16,807 nucleotides of DNA from Planctomycetaceae bacterium UBA6894 (GCA_002451275.1 DKBS01000183.1:581-17387); one strand, 5' to 3'; counted from the first letter of the stretch, positions 6,818 through 15,072 are shown. Numbers and translations are program-made. The notes: generated by a model from the sequence alone, not told the origin.

Positions 6818-9800
6818 CTATTCCGAACGCAGACCCGCCAGCAGGGGCACTTTCATGGCAGCCCGGCAGGCGAAAGCCCCGGCGACCAGACCGGTTCCCA
6901 AACACGCCAGGACCTGCAGCACCAACCCCTGCCAATTGCCAGCCAAATTGGCAGCATAGGGGGCAACGGCCACCAGAGCCGACACCACCCCCAATCCCAA
7001 GCCGCCCAGCAGCAAAACCAGGGTTTCCACCAGTAATAGTCTGCCGATGTCTCCCGGGCGGTAGCCAATGGCCCCCAAAAGCGCCAATTCCTTGCGCCTT
7101 TCCCAAACGCCACGCAGCAGGACCACGCCCAACCCCATGGTGCCCAAAACCAAACCCAAGCCACCCAGGGCCTGGAACACCGTCAGATAAGTATTCTCCA
7201 CGCCCAGAGCCCGGGCGACGCGCACGCGGGTTTCCTCCACCTCGGCACCTTGATCGGCCAATGCCAGACGCAATACCGCGGCAACCGCCTGGTTCTGACC
7301 GGGCGGGCAACGGACCAGAAGAACACGCCAGCCATCGCGGTCGGGAAACTGCGCGCGGAAAGCCGAATCCCCCATGACCAATTCGGACTGGAACGGGCTG
7401 TCGTGCAGCATTCCCACAATCCGGGCCCGGCGCCCCTCACCAAGGGCCACTTCGGCCCCCACGGATGATTTTAAAATCCACTGGACCGCCGATGCCTCCC
7501 CAACCACAGCCGGAAGCACCATGGCAGTATCCGACAGCGGAGCCCACGGTGCGCCGGCGTTCAGGCTTTTGGCGAATTGAAAACCATTTTCCCCTAGCAG
7601 CGCCGCCGGAGCCCCCAGAACACGCGGTTGGCCAGGCTGGTACAAATTCAGGCAACCGGCATCCTCCTCGCCGGCCAGGCGTAGTGGGAAGATCATGCAC
7701 TGATCCAACAGGGCGGAGGCCTTTTGGCGCTCACTCCGGGCCCGGGCGGGGTCGGTTCCATAACGACGCTCAATGGCGTCCAGCCAACCCTGTCTGCCGG
7801 CCGGTTCATCGGGTTTTTCAAACAGCGGCAAATCCAGCTCCACCCACAAGGCGCATCCACCCAGCGCGTTGTGGGGATTGGCCCCGTTTATATCGGCACC
7901 CGGCGCCTGGCGGCGGAACACCTCCACCGCCACCAGCAGGAAGGAGGCGAAGGCCAGCAGCCCCAGCGTGAGCATGCTGCGACCGGTATTGCGGGCTGCA
8001 TTGCGCACCGCCATGCGCGCAAGGGAACCGCCCGCTTCGTTTTGTACGGGCCAGGATCTGGCCCGGATCAACCATTGCCGGGCCAACCCCAGGCCCCCGG
8101 AAAGCAGCGCCAAACCGGCGGTGAAAAAGCCACCCGCCTGTGGTTCGCCCGGCGGCAACCAGGGTGCAAGCCCCAGCAACGCGCAACCCACCGCAAGCAA
8201 GGCGATGGAAATCCAGGGCATTGAGGGCCGTTGTGCAGTGGAACTGGAGGAGCCTGCCGCCTCGACTCCCTGCAGCAGTGCCAGGGGCGTTTCCCGGCCC
8301 AGCTTGCGGGCGGCAAACCAGGCGGCCGCCAACCCGGCCAACCAGGCCCCCAAACCTCCCAGCAAGAGGCTGGCCGGATTGATCACCGGTCGCAGGGTTC
8401 GGGACAACTCGGGATCGGGCCAGGCGGCCAACATGATGCCTATCATGCGAGGCGCCAACCAGGCTCCCGCCAGGGCACCGACCGTGGCGCCTACCAAGGC
8501 AACGAAGCCCAGCTCCAGCAGCAGCAGACCACGGATGCGGGCAGGCCGCCACCCGGTGGCGGCCAGGGTGCCAAACTCCCTGCGGCGACGCTCCAGCCCC
8601 AGCCCCATCAGCAGCCAGGACAGAAGCAGACCGGAAACCAGCAGGAACGACGAAAAACCCAAAAAGAGACCGCCAAAGTCACTACTTCCCGCGCTGGCCT
8701 CGAGCGCCTGCCTCCGTACCGGGCGAAAAACCAGACCTGCCGGGGCCGGATTGAGCAGGCCGCGGACAGCCTTGCGGAAATCGCCCAGCCATTCCCCGAT
8801 CGGCCGACCCTCGGGGTGGCGCAGTCGGACGGAAGTCAAAACACCGAATCGACCACCCCACAAATCCTTGCCTTTCTGCAGGGGAATGTAGGCCTTGGGC
8901 GCGCCGCGAAAGTCCCGCCAATAGGTTTCATCCGCCTGTGTGATCGCCTTCAAATCGATGGGGAAAGGCGCTTGCCAACTGGCCATGTCCAGCTTGTCGG
9001 TGATCCCTGGAAAAGCGGGGGACAGTTCTGCATCGGTGGCCAAACCGTTCTGGGAAACCGTCCCGACGAAACGCAATGGGACTGGCGGTGATTCCTTGGG
9101 AGGGTTGGTGTCCTCCACCGGATAGTAGGAAAGGGAAACCGAACTGCCGACTGCCAGACCTGCCCAGGGAGCCCCCTTGTAGTCCACCAGGGCGATACCA
9201 TCCGGGTCCAGGGGGGGCGTTTCCGGCAACAACCCGACAGGGCCATCCACCGCCGCCACGACCGAATAGGGGACCTTCCGCCCCCCGGATTCGATCCGGT
9301 TGGCAAGGTGCACCAACACCCGCCCCGATTCGAGCCCCATGGAAACAGCGGCATGCATGACCGCGCCTTCTTCCTGCTGGCTGAGGTACAGCCCGGTACT
9401 TTCCACCAGCAGGTAGGGCCGGTTGGCGGCGTACCAGGCGGCCAGTTTTTTCTCGTCATCCCCTCCACCCATGGCCTCGCTGGCCACGGACCGGGGCAGC
9501 GCGCGGTTGAGGAGATTCCGGGTGCTTCGGGCCTGGACCACCTGGTCGCGGGCGCGCTGCTCGGGGCCGCGCAAGCTCAACCCGAAATCTTCGGGTCGCA
9601 AAAACGGTTCCAACTGACGGTTCAGGCTCTCCGCCTGGCCCCGGGCCAAAAGCGTGTTCACCCTGCCCTGCAAATTCAATCGGGACTGAAGCAATTCGAG
9701 CGGCACAACAACCAACCGGGCAGGGGCCAGTGAATTTTTAGGAGAAAAACGCTCCATTGAACCCGAAATGAAGCCCTTGACCGGCAGTTCCCAGTTCAAA

Positions 9801-10354
9801 ACAGCCTGTTCAGCGGCCTGCTGCCCCAGCAGGGATTCCCTGGGCGGGCCTCCGCCCGGTTTGGCGATGCGGAGGGTTGCACGGGTACCAGGCCTCGGGC
9901 CGGAATCCGTCTGAGCCCAATCCGTGCCCAACCAGGCACCTTCCGCCGGCCACCCCTCCGGTACATTTCCGGCAAAAAAAGCATCCTCAACACCCAACAC
10001 GGTGACATGTCCCACAGTTTGGGATGCATCGCCTTCTTCGCCCCATTGAAGGGTGGCGGCTAACAGAAACGCCGGCGTGGCCTTTGCCTCGGGCAACAAG
10101 GCATTTGCCAAATCCTGGCCAAACGGCTTGACGGTGGACAGCATGCTGTCCACCCATCCCAGCCTTCCCAGAGCGCGTTCGCGCAAGCCAGCCCGCAGGG
10201 CATCCCCCACCAGCAAAGCGCCGGCCAGGACCATGGCGGCCACGGCGATGCCCATGGCCGTTGCGGCGTGAGCCCCCAGGTGATGGCACAAGCCGCGCCA
10301 GGCCAACAGGGCCAAGCCACCGCCCGACCTGGTGGGAGTGAGCCCCTCGCTCAT
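6818..10354 (-). CDS. ABC transporter permease, two FtsX/MacB-type modules (YbbP/LolC-like)
   Basis: The membrane subunit of an ABC system working by mechanotransmission or lipid extraction rather than classical import. At 1178 aa it is much larger than LolC or MacB. A first helix (about 30-50) is followed by an extracytoplasmic region of about 500 residues. The first FtsX module lies at about 560-690 and carries the ERRRREFGTLAATGWRP coupling-helix motif. Then come helices at 711-765, another at about 790-815, a second extracytoplasmic region (about 820-1045) and a final FtsX module (1053-1178, with WERRKELALLGAIGYRPGDI). Two modules in one chain allow one permease per ATPase dimer, as in YbbP. 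The start overlaps the ATPase stop by ATGA, directly after a G8 tract. The substrate is unknown; lipid, lipoprotein or hydrophobic compounds are usual for this class. Confidence 0.92.
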   Translation of the reverse strand: MSEGLTPTRSGGGLALLAWRGLCHHLGAHAATAMGIAVAAMVLAGALLVGDALRAGLRERALGRLGWVDSMLSTVKPFGQDLANALLPEAKATPAFLLAATLQWGEEGDASQTVGHVTVLGVEDAFFAGNVPEGWPAEGAWLGTDWAQTDSGPRPGTRATLRIAKPGGGPPRESLLGQQAAEQAVLNWELPVKGFISGSMERFSPKNSLAPARLVVVPLELLQSRLNLQGRVNTLLARGQAESLNRQLEPFLRPEDFGLSLRGPEQRARDQVVQARSTRNLLNRALPRSVASEAMGGGDDEKKLAAWYAANRPYLLVESTGLYLSQQEEGAVMHAAVSMGLESGRVLVHLANRIESGGRKVPYSVVAAVDGPVGLLPETPPLDPDGIALVDYKGAPWAGLAVGSSVSLSYYPVEDTNPPKESPPVPLRFVGTVSQNGLATDAELSPAFPGITDKLDMASWQAPFPIDLKAITQADETYWRDFRGAPKAYIPLQKGKDLWGGRFGVLTSVRLRHPEGRPIGEWLGDFRKAVRGLLNPAPAGLVFRPVRRQALEASAGSSDFGGLFLGFSSFLLVSGLLLSWLLMGLGLERRRREFGTLAATGWRPARIRGLLLLELGFVALVGATVGALAGAWLAPRMIGIMLAAWPDPELSRTLRPVINPASLLLGGLGAWLAGLAAAWFAARKLGRETPLALLQGVEAAGSSSSTAQRPSMPWISIALLAVGCALLGLAPWLPPGEPQAGGFFTAGLALLSGGLGLARQWLIRARSWPVQNEAGGSLARMAVRNAARNTGRSMLTLGLLAFASFLLVAVEVFRRQAPGADINGANPHNALGGCALWVELDLPLFEKPDEPAGRQGWLDAIERRYGTDPARARSERQKASALLDQCMIFPLRLAGEEDAGCLNLYQPGQPRVLGAPAALLGENGFQFAKSLNAGAPWAPLSDTAMVLPAVVGEASAVQWILKSSVGAEVALGEGRRARIVGMLHDSPFQSELVMGDSAFRAQFPDRDGWRVLLVRCPPGQNQAVAAVLRLALADQGAEVEETRVRVARALGVENTYLTVFQALGGLGLVLGTMGLGVVLLRGVWERRKELALLGAIGYRPGDIGRLLLVETLVLLLGGLGLGVVSALVAVAPYAANLAGNWQGLVLQVLACLGTGLVAGAFACRAAMKVPLLAGLRSE

Positions 10355-11052
10355 GGCGCCCCCCCCGGTTCCACGGCCACGAGTTTGCCTTCGACCATGC
10401 GGTAAACCCGGGGAAAACGGCAGGCCAATTCCATGCTGTGGGTGACCACCAACAATCTGCAGGGTTTTTCGGTGGCCAATTCCAACAGCAGCGAGCCCAC
10501 CTCCGCGGCTGTTTTGGCGTCCAGATTGCCGGTGGGTTCATCAGCCAGCAGCAACCGCGGCGACAACACCAAGGAACGCGCCACGGCGGCCCGCTGGCGC
10601 TCGCCGCCGGAAAGTTGGGCGGGAAAATGATCCTTGCGATTGGCCAAGCCAACCCGATCCAGCAGTTGGTTTGCCCGCTGCGCCACCTCCGGGCCCGCCT
10701 TGCCCCCGCTTGCCCAGGCGGGGGACAGCACGTTTTCCAACACCGTCAATTGCGGCAACAGATGATGGTCCTGGAAAACGAATCCAACCTGACGGTTCCG
10801 GTAATCCGCTAAGGCGTTGGCATCCAGGGCAAGGGGGTTGACCCCGTCCAGGCTGATGGTGCCGGAATCCGGCTTGTCCAACGCACCCAGCGCGTGCAGC
10901 AGGGTGCTTTTACCCGACCCGGAAGGCCCGATGATGGCCGCCGCCTCCCCGGGCCTCAAATCGATGTCCGCCCCCCGAAGGACGGTCAAACCGCCATCAG
11001 GACCTGGGAATGTGCGCGATAGATTGCGGGCCACCAAACCGTCCATGTTCAT
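10351..11052 (-). CDS. ABC transporter ATP-binding protein (LolD/YbbA/MacB type)
   Basis: The cytoplasmic ATPase of the ABC system encoded with the permease downstream. All motifs are intact: Walker A GPSGSGKS 42-49 (K48), Q-loop Q94, signature LSGGE 147-151, Walker B LLLADE with D171 and E172, D-loop around N176-L177-D178, and switch histidine H205. The ADEPTGNLD sequence is the hallmark of the LolD/MacB/FtsE subgroup that pairs with FtsX-fold permeases. The length of 233 aa is normal. The ATG at 11052 overlaps the preceding stop by 4 nt (ATGA). A second ATG two codons later is possible. The stop overlaps the permease start the same way. Confidence 0.96.
   Translation of the reverse strand: MNMDGLVARNLSRTFPGPDGGLTVLRGADIDLRPGEAAAIIGPSGSGKSTLLHALGALDKPDSGTISLDGVNPLALDANALADYRNRQVGFVFQDHHLLPQLTVLENVLSPAWASGGKAGPEVAQRANQLLDRVGLANRKDHFPAQLSGGERQRAAVARSLVLSPRLLLADEPTGNLDAKTAAEVGSLLLELATEKPCRLLVVTHSMELACRFPRVYRMVEGKLVAVEPGGAP
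10359..10366 (-). other. G8 homopolymer at the ATPase/permease junction
   Basis: Eight consecutive G on the coding strand end four nt before the permease ATG, in the last codons of the ATPase (Pro-Gly-Gly-Ala-Pro-stop). They contain the slippery heptamer form G-GGG-GGG. A -1 shift here would continue as Gly-Ala-Met-Ser-Glu into the permease frame. Seen directly; any function is inferred. Confidence 0.7.
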
Positions 11053-12014
11053 GCATCTTCCGTTCCGTGGACCAGGGCCAGCAGGCCCAAACCATAGAAG
11101 GTGTATTCCACATCCTCACCGGCATCCCAGACACCCGCGCGGAATCCACCACCGGGCAGAGCCACCATTGCCAGATAGCCCGCAAGTTCCCGTGCGCGGA
11201 CACGTTGGGCCAGGCCTTGCTGGTCGAGGCTCCAGGCCACCGTGAAGCTGGACAGCGTGTCGGAAAGGGGGATGGAACCGTTGGCCCGGTACCCGCCGTC
11301 GGTGCCTGCCAAACCGTCCAGAAACAGGGCAGTCCGCTCCAGTCTTTCGGGTTCGAGCGGGGAATCCAGCATTTGGCGCAACCCTAAAGCCGCGGCGGTC
11401 GGGTTGGCACCGCTTTTGCGCATGGCGGGCGCCTCAACCCAGCCGCCGTCCGGGCGCTCGCGGGTGGACAGGAAGGCTAGCAGGGAGGCCGTTTCAGGCA
11501 CGGTCCGGCCGACCAGCGGATGCGTCAGGGCCACGAGGAAACTGTGGTAGGTGCTTCCCGAGGTGGCGTAGGGGACCTTGCCGTACCCTCCATCACTGGT
11601 GCGAAATGTCTGCAAAAGGTCCGCCAGGCGATCCTGCCAGTCGGGCTGTGCCGTGGAGAGCGGGTCGGGCGCCCCGGCCAGGCTGACGAGCAGGCTGGCC
11701 TCGACCAGCGCGTGGAGGTCCACCACGGTTGCCTGCGCGTTCAAATGCTCCGACAACCATGCCCCCGCGCGGGTGGCTCGCCCCGCATCGAGGGCCCCCA
11801 ACAGGGCCAGGCCGCGCAGCCCAAAGGCGGTGTAATACAGGTCGGGCTCCCCCTCGCGGTCGGGAAAGCCACCAGATTCAAGCTGCTTGCCCGACAGATA
11901 GTCGGCATGGCGGGCCAACCCCCAGCGGTCGGCTGCTCCGGCCCGCTTTTTCATCCTGTTCAATCGCCTGCCCAATTCGGCGTTGAGACGGAACAGGTAC
12001 CCCGCCTGGCTCAT
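11049..12014 (-). CDS. Prenyltransferase-beta/squalene-cyclase repeat protein, zinc ligands lost
   Basis: A 321-aa alpha-toroid built of five repeats, each with a glycine-pair turn: GG at 48-49, 142-143, 190-191, 240-241 and 289-290 (contexts GGF, GGY, GGW, GGY and GGF). This matches the beta subunit of protein prenyltransferases. In those enzymes zinc is held by Asp, Cys (DxC) and His. Here D252 is present but the Cys position is L254 (DTLSSF), and the DVEYTFYGLGLL segment has Y304 where HT-FG normally supplies His. Catalysis as a prenyltransferase is therefore doubtful; isoprenoid or lipid binding is more likely. The frame extends to an ATG at 12113, but that would overlap the thioesterase gene. 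The ATG at 12014 lies 2 nt after that gene's stop and begins the first toroid helices, so it was chosen. The stop overlaps the ATPase start by 4 nt. Confidence 0.85.
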   Translation of the reverse strand: MSQAGYLFRLNAELGRRLNRMKKRAGAADRWGLARHADYLSGKQLESGGFPDREGEPDLYYTAFGLRGLALLGALDAGRATRAGAWLSEHLNAQATVVDLHALVEASLLVSLAGAPDPLSTAQPDWQDRLADLLQTFRTSDGGYGKVPYATSGSTYHSFLVALTHPLVGRTVPETASLLAFLSTRERPDGGWVEAPAMRKSGANPTAAALGLRQMLDSPLEPERLERTALFLDGLAGTDGGYRANGSIPLSDTLSSFTVAWSLDQQGLAQRVRARELAGYLAMVALPGGGFRAGVWDAGEDVEYTFYGLGLLALVHGTEDA

Positions 12015-12016
12015 GG

Positions 12017-12448
12017 TCAGACGGCCTTTCCAGGCGAAATTTCCAACCGTTGGCGCATCCATTCGGGCAGGGGTGTCGAGCGCATCCCCTCTCCCGTCAA
12101 ACGGCACAGGCACGTGGACAACTTGCCCATGGCGACAGGGGCTGAACTGCCCTCGGCCTTGAAATCGAAACGATACTGCAAGGAGGACCTACCGATTTTC
12201 TCGAGGCTAACCACAATTTCCAGCCAATCGCGGTAGCGTACCGGGTGCTGATAATCGCACGAGGCGTTCACCCTGGGAAAGCCGTGCCGAAACCCCTGAT
12301 CCTCGAAGACCACGGAGAGCCCGCGGCTTTCGAGGAAGTCATGCTCAGCCTGCTCCATCCACAGGAAAAACCGCGAGAAATGGGCAATTCCCGCCATGTC
12401 GGTATCGGAAAATTCGACACGGCGCCGGGAAAGATGCGAAGGAGTCAT
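12017..12448 (-). CDS. Acyl-CoA thioesterase, hotdog fold (4HBT family)
   Basis: A single-domain thioesterase (143 aa) of the 4-hydroxybenzoyl-CoA/YbgC type that hydrolyses acyl-CoA or acyl-ACP thioesters in the cytoplasm. The signature VEFSDTDMAGIAHFSRFFLWMEQAEHDFL at 11-39 carries the aspartate D17 before AGI, the catalytic residue in this family, on the start of the long hotdog helix. Later segments (YRDWLEIVVSLEKIGRSSLQYRFDF) are the expected beta-sheet strands. Acyl chain preference cannot be read. The ATG at 12448 lies 15 nt after the stop of the secreted protein gene, with a weak AGG upstream. The stop is 2 nt before the toroid gene. Confidence 0.92.
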   Translation of the reverse strand: MTPSHLSRRRVEFSDTDMAGIAHFSRFFLWMEQAEHDFLESRGLSVVFEDQGFRHGFPRVNASCDYQHPVRYRDWLEIVVSLEKIGRSSLQYRFDFKAEGSSAPVAMGKLSTCLCRLTGEGMRSTPLPEWMRQRLEISPGKAV

Positions 12449-12463
12449 AATGCCTGCAAAAGA

Positions 12464-14791
12464 TCAGCGATCACCGCCATCGCCACCGCCGACAGTGCCG
12501 CCCGAGCCGCCTCCGGGCTTGCCCGGCATGCCTCCCATTCCCGGCATACCACCCATACCGGGCATGCCTCCCATTCCCGGCATGCCACCCCCTGCACCCG
12601 CGGCACCGCCGCCCGAGCCGATTCCCATGGCGGCCTTTTGGGCCTCCTGGATCACGGCGGAACTGCTGAACAAGGTTCCGTTCGCCTCACGCATCGCCTT
12701 GACCTTGGCATCCTTCATGTCGGTTTTCTCAAGGCCCAGTTCTTCCTGGCTCAGCCGGAGAAGGGTGAAAATACGCTCGCCCTCCACCTTGGCCTGACGA
12801 AGGTAGACATCGCACTCATTAGCCAAGTCCTTCAGCGCCAACGCCTCGGTCTTGCCCTTGTTGAGCAGGAAAGCGCGCTGGAAGCAGCCCCACAATTGGT
12901 CCTCGGTCAGTTCCAGGTCGCGGGGCATCCGGTTCAGCTCCGCCATGTATTTGGAGAAATCAGCCGGATACTTGTGCAGCAGGAAATGGGTCACACCCCA
13001 CGCGGTCGCCCGCGCCTTGCTATGCAGGTTCTTGTCATTATTGAATTCGGCTGCGCGGCGAAAATAGGCATCGGTCACCACCGAGCGAAGGGTCACCTCC
13101 GGGGCGTCCAGCTTCTTGGATTTCACCAATTCCTTGAAAACCGGAAGGTGCAGGGTGTTTACGCCGCCAAGCACCGTCCAGGGGGTACCGGCCGGGGTCG
13201 AGAATTCAGACCCGAGGCCATATTCCACCCAGGCGGGTGGGCGGACCGAGGGCGCCAGACCCAGCAACCGCGGCAAGGCCTGGGTTGCCACCACAAAACC
13301 AGCCGCCGCGCGGCGCTCCTCCAACTGCAGGGCCTCCCGCAGAAGGTTCATCGAGGAGACGTAGGACACATCGCTCAGCTTGGAGCCATTGACCTGACCG
13401 TTCTCGATGAAGGTTGGATATGACTTGTCCGCCAGTTTCTGCAGCCCGCGCAGATCCCAGCCGGTGCGGGCGTATTGGTCCAGCCTGGAGGACAACTGTC
13501 GCAGTTTGGGATCGACATTGCGCAGCGAAATGACGGAATACCCGCCCAATTGCGGCGAGGTGAATCCTTGCACATCGTCAAAACGATTTTCCAGGGAGGG
13601 AATATCTGTCTTGTCGAGCACCACGAGCACCAGCTTGTTCGTCAGCGCGGGCAGGGCCTGACCCTGCAGGGCGAACCAGGCGTAAAGCAAACGAACCTGC
13701 TTGTCCACCAAAGCCGCCGCGTCTTGCACCGGGGCCAGGCTTTGCGGGTCCACCTCGGTCAAGATGGTGCAAAAGTCCCCATCCACACGCTGGCGGGCAG
13801 TGGGGAAACGACTCTTGATCGTGTCGATCTGGCTGGAGGCGGGCGAGGCTGATTTCAAAGCGGCCTCGGCCTTTTTCCACGCCTGGGCCTGAGGCAGGGC
13901 CGCGACTTTGGAATCACCGTCGTTGATCAGGGCAAGGAAATCCTCGTACAAGCCATGCTCAACGGCCCATCGCCCCCCCTCAAGCACCTGCTCGACGCGG
14001 GGACGGTTGTTGAACGCTGTCTTGAAGTTGATCAGGCGTTGGCCCACGGAAGGCATTGACTTCAGGGTGTCGTCCACCAGCCGCTCAAAAGCGACAGGAT
14101 TGTTGGGATGCTGGATCACCAACGCCTCGCCTCGGTTGGTTGTCAGGCGCCGGACATTCATACCGGGCAGCGGGATATTCAGCAGGCGATTATCTTTTTT
14201 GGGATCGTTGATTTCCACCACCGCGAAAAGGAGGTCGGGCACGGAGACCTCGGGCATCATGCCCATGCCGCCCATTCCATCTCCGGATCCCATGCCAGGC
14301 ATGCCCATGCCACCACCGCTGGGCATACCCATTCCGCCGCCGCCTGGCCGGCCCATGCCACCCGGCATCCCCATGCCACCACCGCCGGGCATACCCATTC
14401 CGCCGCCACCTGGCATACCCATGCCACCACCACCAGGCATGCCCATACCGCCGCCGCCTGGCATACCCATGCCACCACCGCCAGGCATGCCCATGCCGCC
14501 GCCACCACCACCTTTACCCATACCACCACCGCCCAGCCCACCGCCAAAGCCACCGCTACCCACGCCGTCACCACCACCGGGCATACCGCCCATGCCGCCG
14601 CCGCCCTGCTGACCCAGCAACATGGGCGAGTAGGGTTTGTTCAGGTCGATGACGACAAAGATGTACTCAGCACGTGCGGGGGCCAATCCGGCGAATCCGG
14701 CAGCAAAAACGCCCAGACACCCCGCCAACCACCGGCGGAAGGAAACGGAACGCTGGGAAACTGTAGTGGCTTTTTTGGTGTTGCCGCGCAT
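12464..14791 (-). CDS. Secreted Gly/Met-repeat protein with DUF1570/peptidase-MA-like core, active site apparently lost
   Basis: A 775-aa exported protein. Residues 1-41 form a Sec signal peptide (KK and RR in the n-region, a hydrophobic stretch at 21-38, and a probable cut after A-R-A at 41). Residues 63-179 are a Gly/Met/Pro tract with repeated GGGGMGMP and about 25 methionines. The core (about 180-720) resembles planctomycete DUF1570/gluzincin proteins. PPAWVEYGLGSEF (near 515-528) matches their P-x-W-x-x-EGLA-x-F element, and ATAWGVTHFLLHKYPADFSKYM matches the later helix. The region that should carry HExxH (near 495-511, AAAGFVVATQALPRLL) has no histidines, so the zinc site seems absent. 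A second GMPGMG tract ends the protein (about 723-770). The frame extends to an ATG at 14887, but the signal peptide begins properly at 14791. First gene of the long operon. Confidence 0.85.
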   Translation of the reverse strand: MRGNTKKATTVSQRSVSFRRWLAGCLGVFAAGFAGLAPARAEYIFVVIDLNKPYSPMLLGQQGGGGMGGMPGGGDGVGSGGFGGGLGGGGMGKGGGGGGMGMPGGGGMGMPGGGGMGMPGGGGMGMPGGGGMGMPGGGGMGMPGGMGRPGGGGMGMPSGGGMGMPGMGSGDGMGGMGMMPEVSVPDLLFAVVEINDPKKDNRLLNIPLPGMNVRRLTTNRGEALVIQHPNNPVAFERLVDDTLKSMPSVGQRLINFKTAFNNRPRVEQVLEGGRWAVEHGLYEDFLALINDGDSKVAALPQAQAWKKAEAALKSASPASSQIDTIKSRFPTARQRVDGDFCTILTEVDPQSLAPVQDAAALVDKQVRLLYAWFALQGQALPALTNKLVLVVLDKTDIPSLENRFDDVQGFTSPQLGGYSVISLRNVDPKLRQLSSRLDQYARTGWDLRGLQKLADKSYPTFIENGQVNGSKLSDVSYVSSMNLLREALQLEERRAAAGFVVATQALPRLLGLAPSVRPPAWVEYGLGSEFSTPAGTPWTVLGGVNTLHLPVFKELVKSKKLDAPEVTLRSVVTDAYFRRAAEFNNDKNLHSKARATAWGVTHFLLHKYPADFSKYMAELNRMPRDLELTEDQLWGCFQRAFLLNKGKTEALALKDLANECDVYLRQAKVEGERIFTLLRLSQEELGLEKTDMKDAKVKAMREANGTLFSSSAVIQEAQKAAMGIGSGGGAAGAGGGMPGMGGMPGMGGMPGMGGMPGKPGGGSGGTVGGGDGGDR
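12525..12596. repeat. Four 18-bp tandem repeats encoding GMPGMG
   Basis: Units start at 12525, 12543, 12561 and 12579. Units 1 and 3 are identical; the others differ mostly at third codon positions. They encode MPGMGG units near the C-terminus of the secreted protein. Confidence 0.85.
14298..14512. repeat. Nine-unit 24-bp coding minisatellite (GGGGMGMP)
   Basis: Units begin at 14298, 14322, 14346 (18 bp, two residues short, with Arg for Met), 14364, 14388, 14412, 14436, 14460 and 14484. No two full units are identical, yet the differences fall almost entirely at third positions of Gly and Pro codons. This points to selection on the protein repeat rather than recent DNA expansion. Confidence 0.9.
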
Positions 14792-15072
14792 CGCCCTGAC
14801 ACCCCTTGGAAGCGAGTTGACACCCACCCGCCGGCGGCCAGGCACTTCAACGGGGTATTTGCCCCATCTCCAAGCGTGGCCAAGCATTCCGGCAAGTGGA
14901 CTGGTTCAAGAGCCTGATTTGAATCATCCCCGGATTCGCACCTGTCCGCAAGCAGGGTTTACCCAGGTTGGACCCACCGACGGCTAATTCTTGGTTTTTT
15001 TGGCCGAAAGAACGGACCAAATCCCAACTAATCAGTAAACACACGGGGTTCCCGGCCCGTTGGCCGGGACAC
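14792..15072. other. Intergenic region upstream of the long operon
   Basis: 281 bp between the transglutaminase-like gene's stop and the secreted-protein start. It should hold the promoter of the seven-gene operon, but no convincing -35/-10 pair was seen. It contains the terminator-like hairpin at 15050-15069 and several small palindromes (for example TGAT-TTGA-ATCA near 14917). The upstream in-frame extension of the secreted-protein gene (to 14887) does not look coding. I looked for a tRNA here because of a GGTGCGAATCC-like segment on the minus strand, but no cloverleaf forms. Confidence 0.6.
15050..15069 (-). terminator. Perfect GC hairpin just after the transglutaminase-like gene
   Basis: TCCCGGCC and GGCCGGGA form an uninterrupted 8-bp stem around a 4-nt loop (AACG on the minus strand), beginning 3 nt after the stop codon. 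There is no T-run, so termination strength is uncertain. It may instead stabilise the mRNA end. Confidence 0.55.

Noticed and set aside
11049..12113. Longer toroid protein starting at 12113
   Set aside because: It would overlap the thioesterase gene by about 97 nt, and the first 33 residues have no family character; the ATG at 12014 fits the operon spacing.
14298..14512. Regular 24-bp repeats considered as a CRISPR-like or intergenic repeat array
   Set aside because: There are no spacers; the repeats are contiguous, in frame, and vary at silent positions inside a protein gene.
14888..15000. Possible tRNA or T-arm-like segment (GGTGCGAATCC on the minus strand)
   Set aside because: The flanking stems do not pair and no anticodon or acceptor arm can be built.
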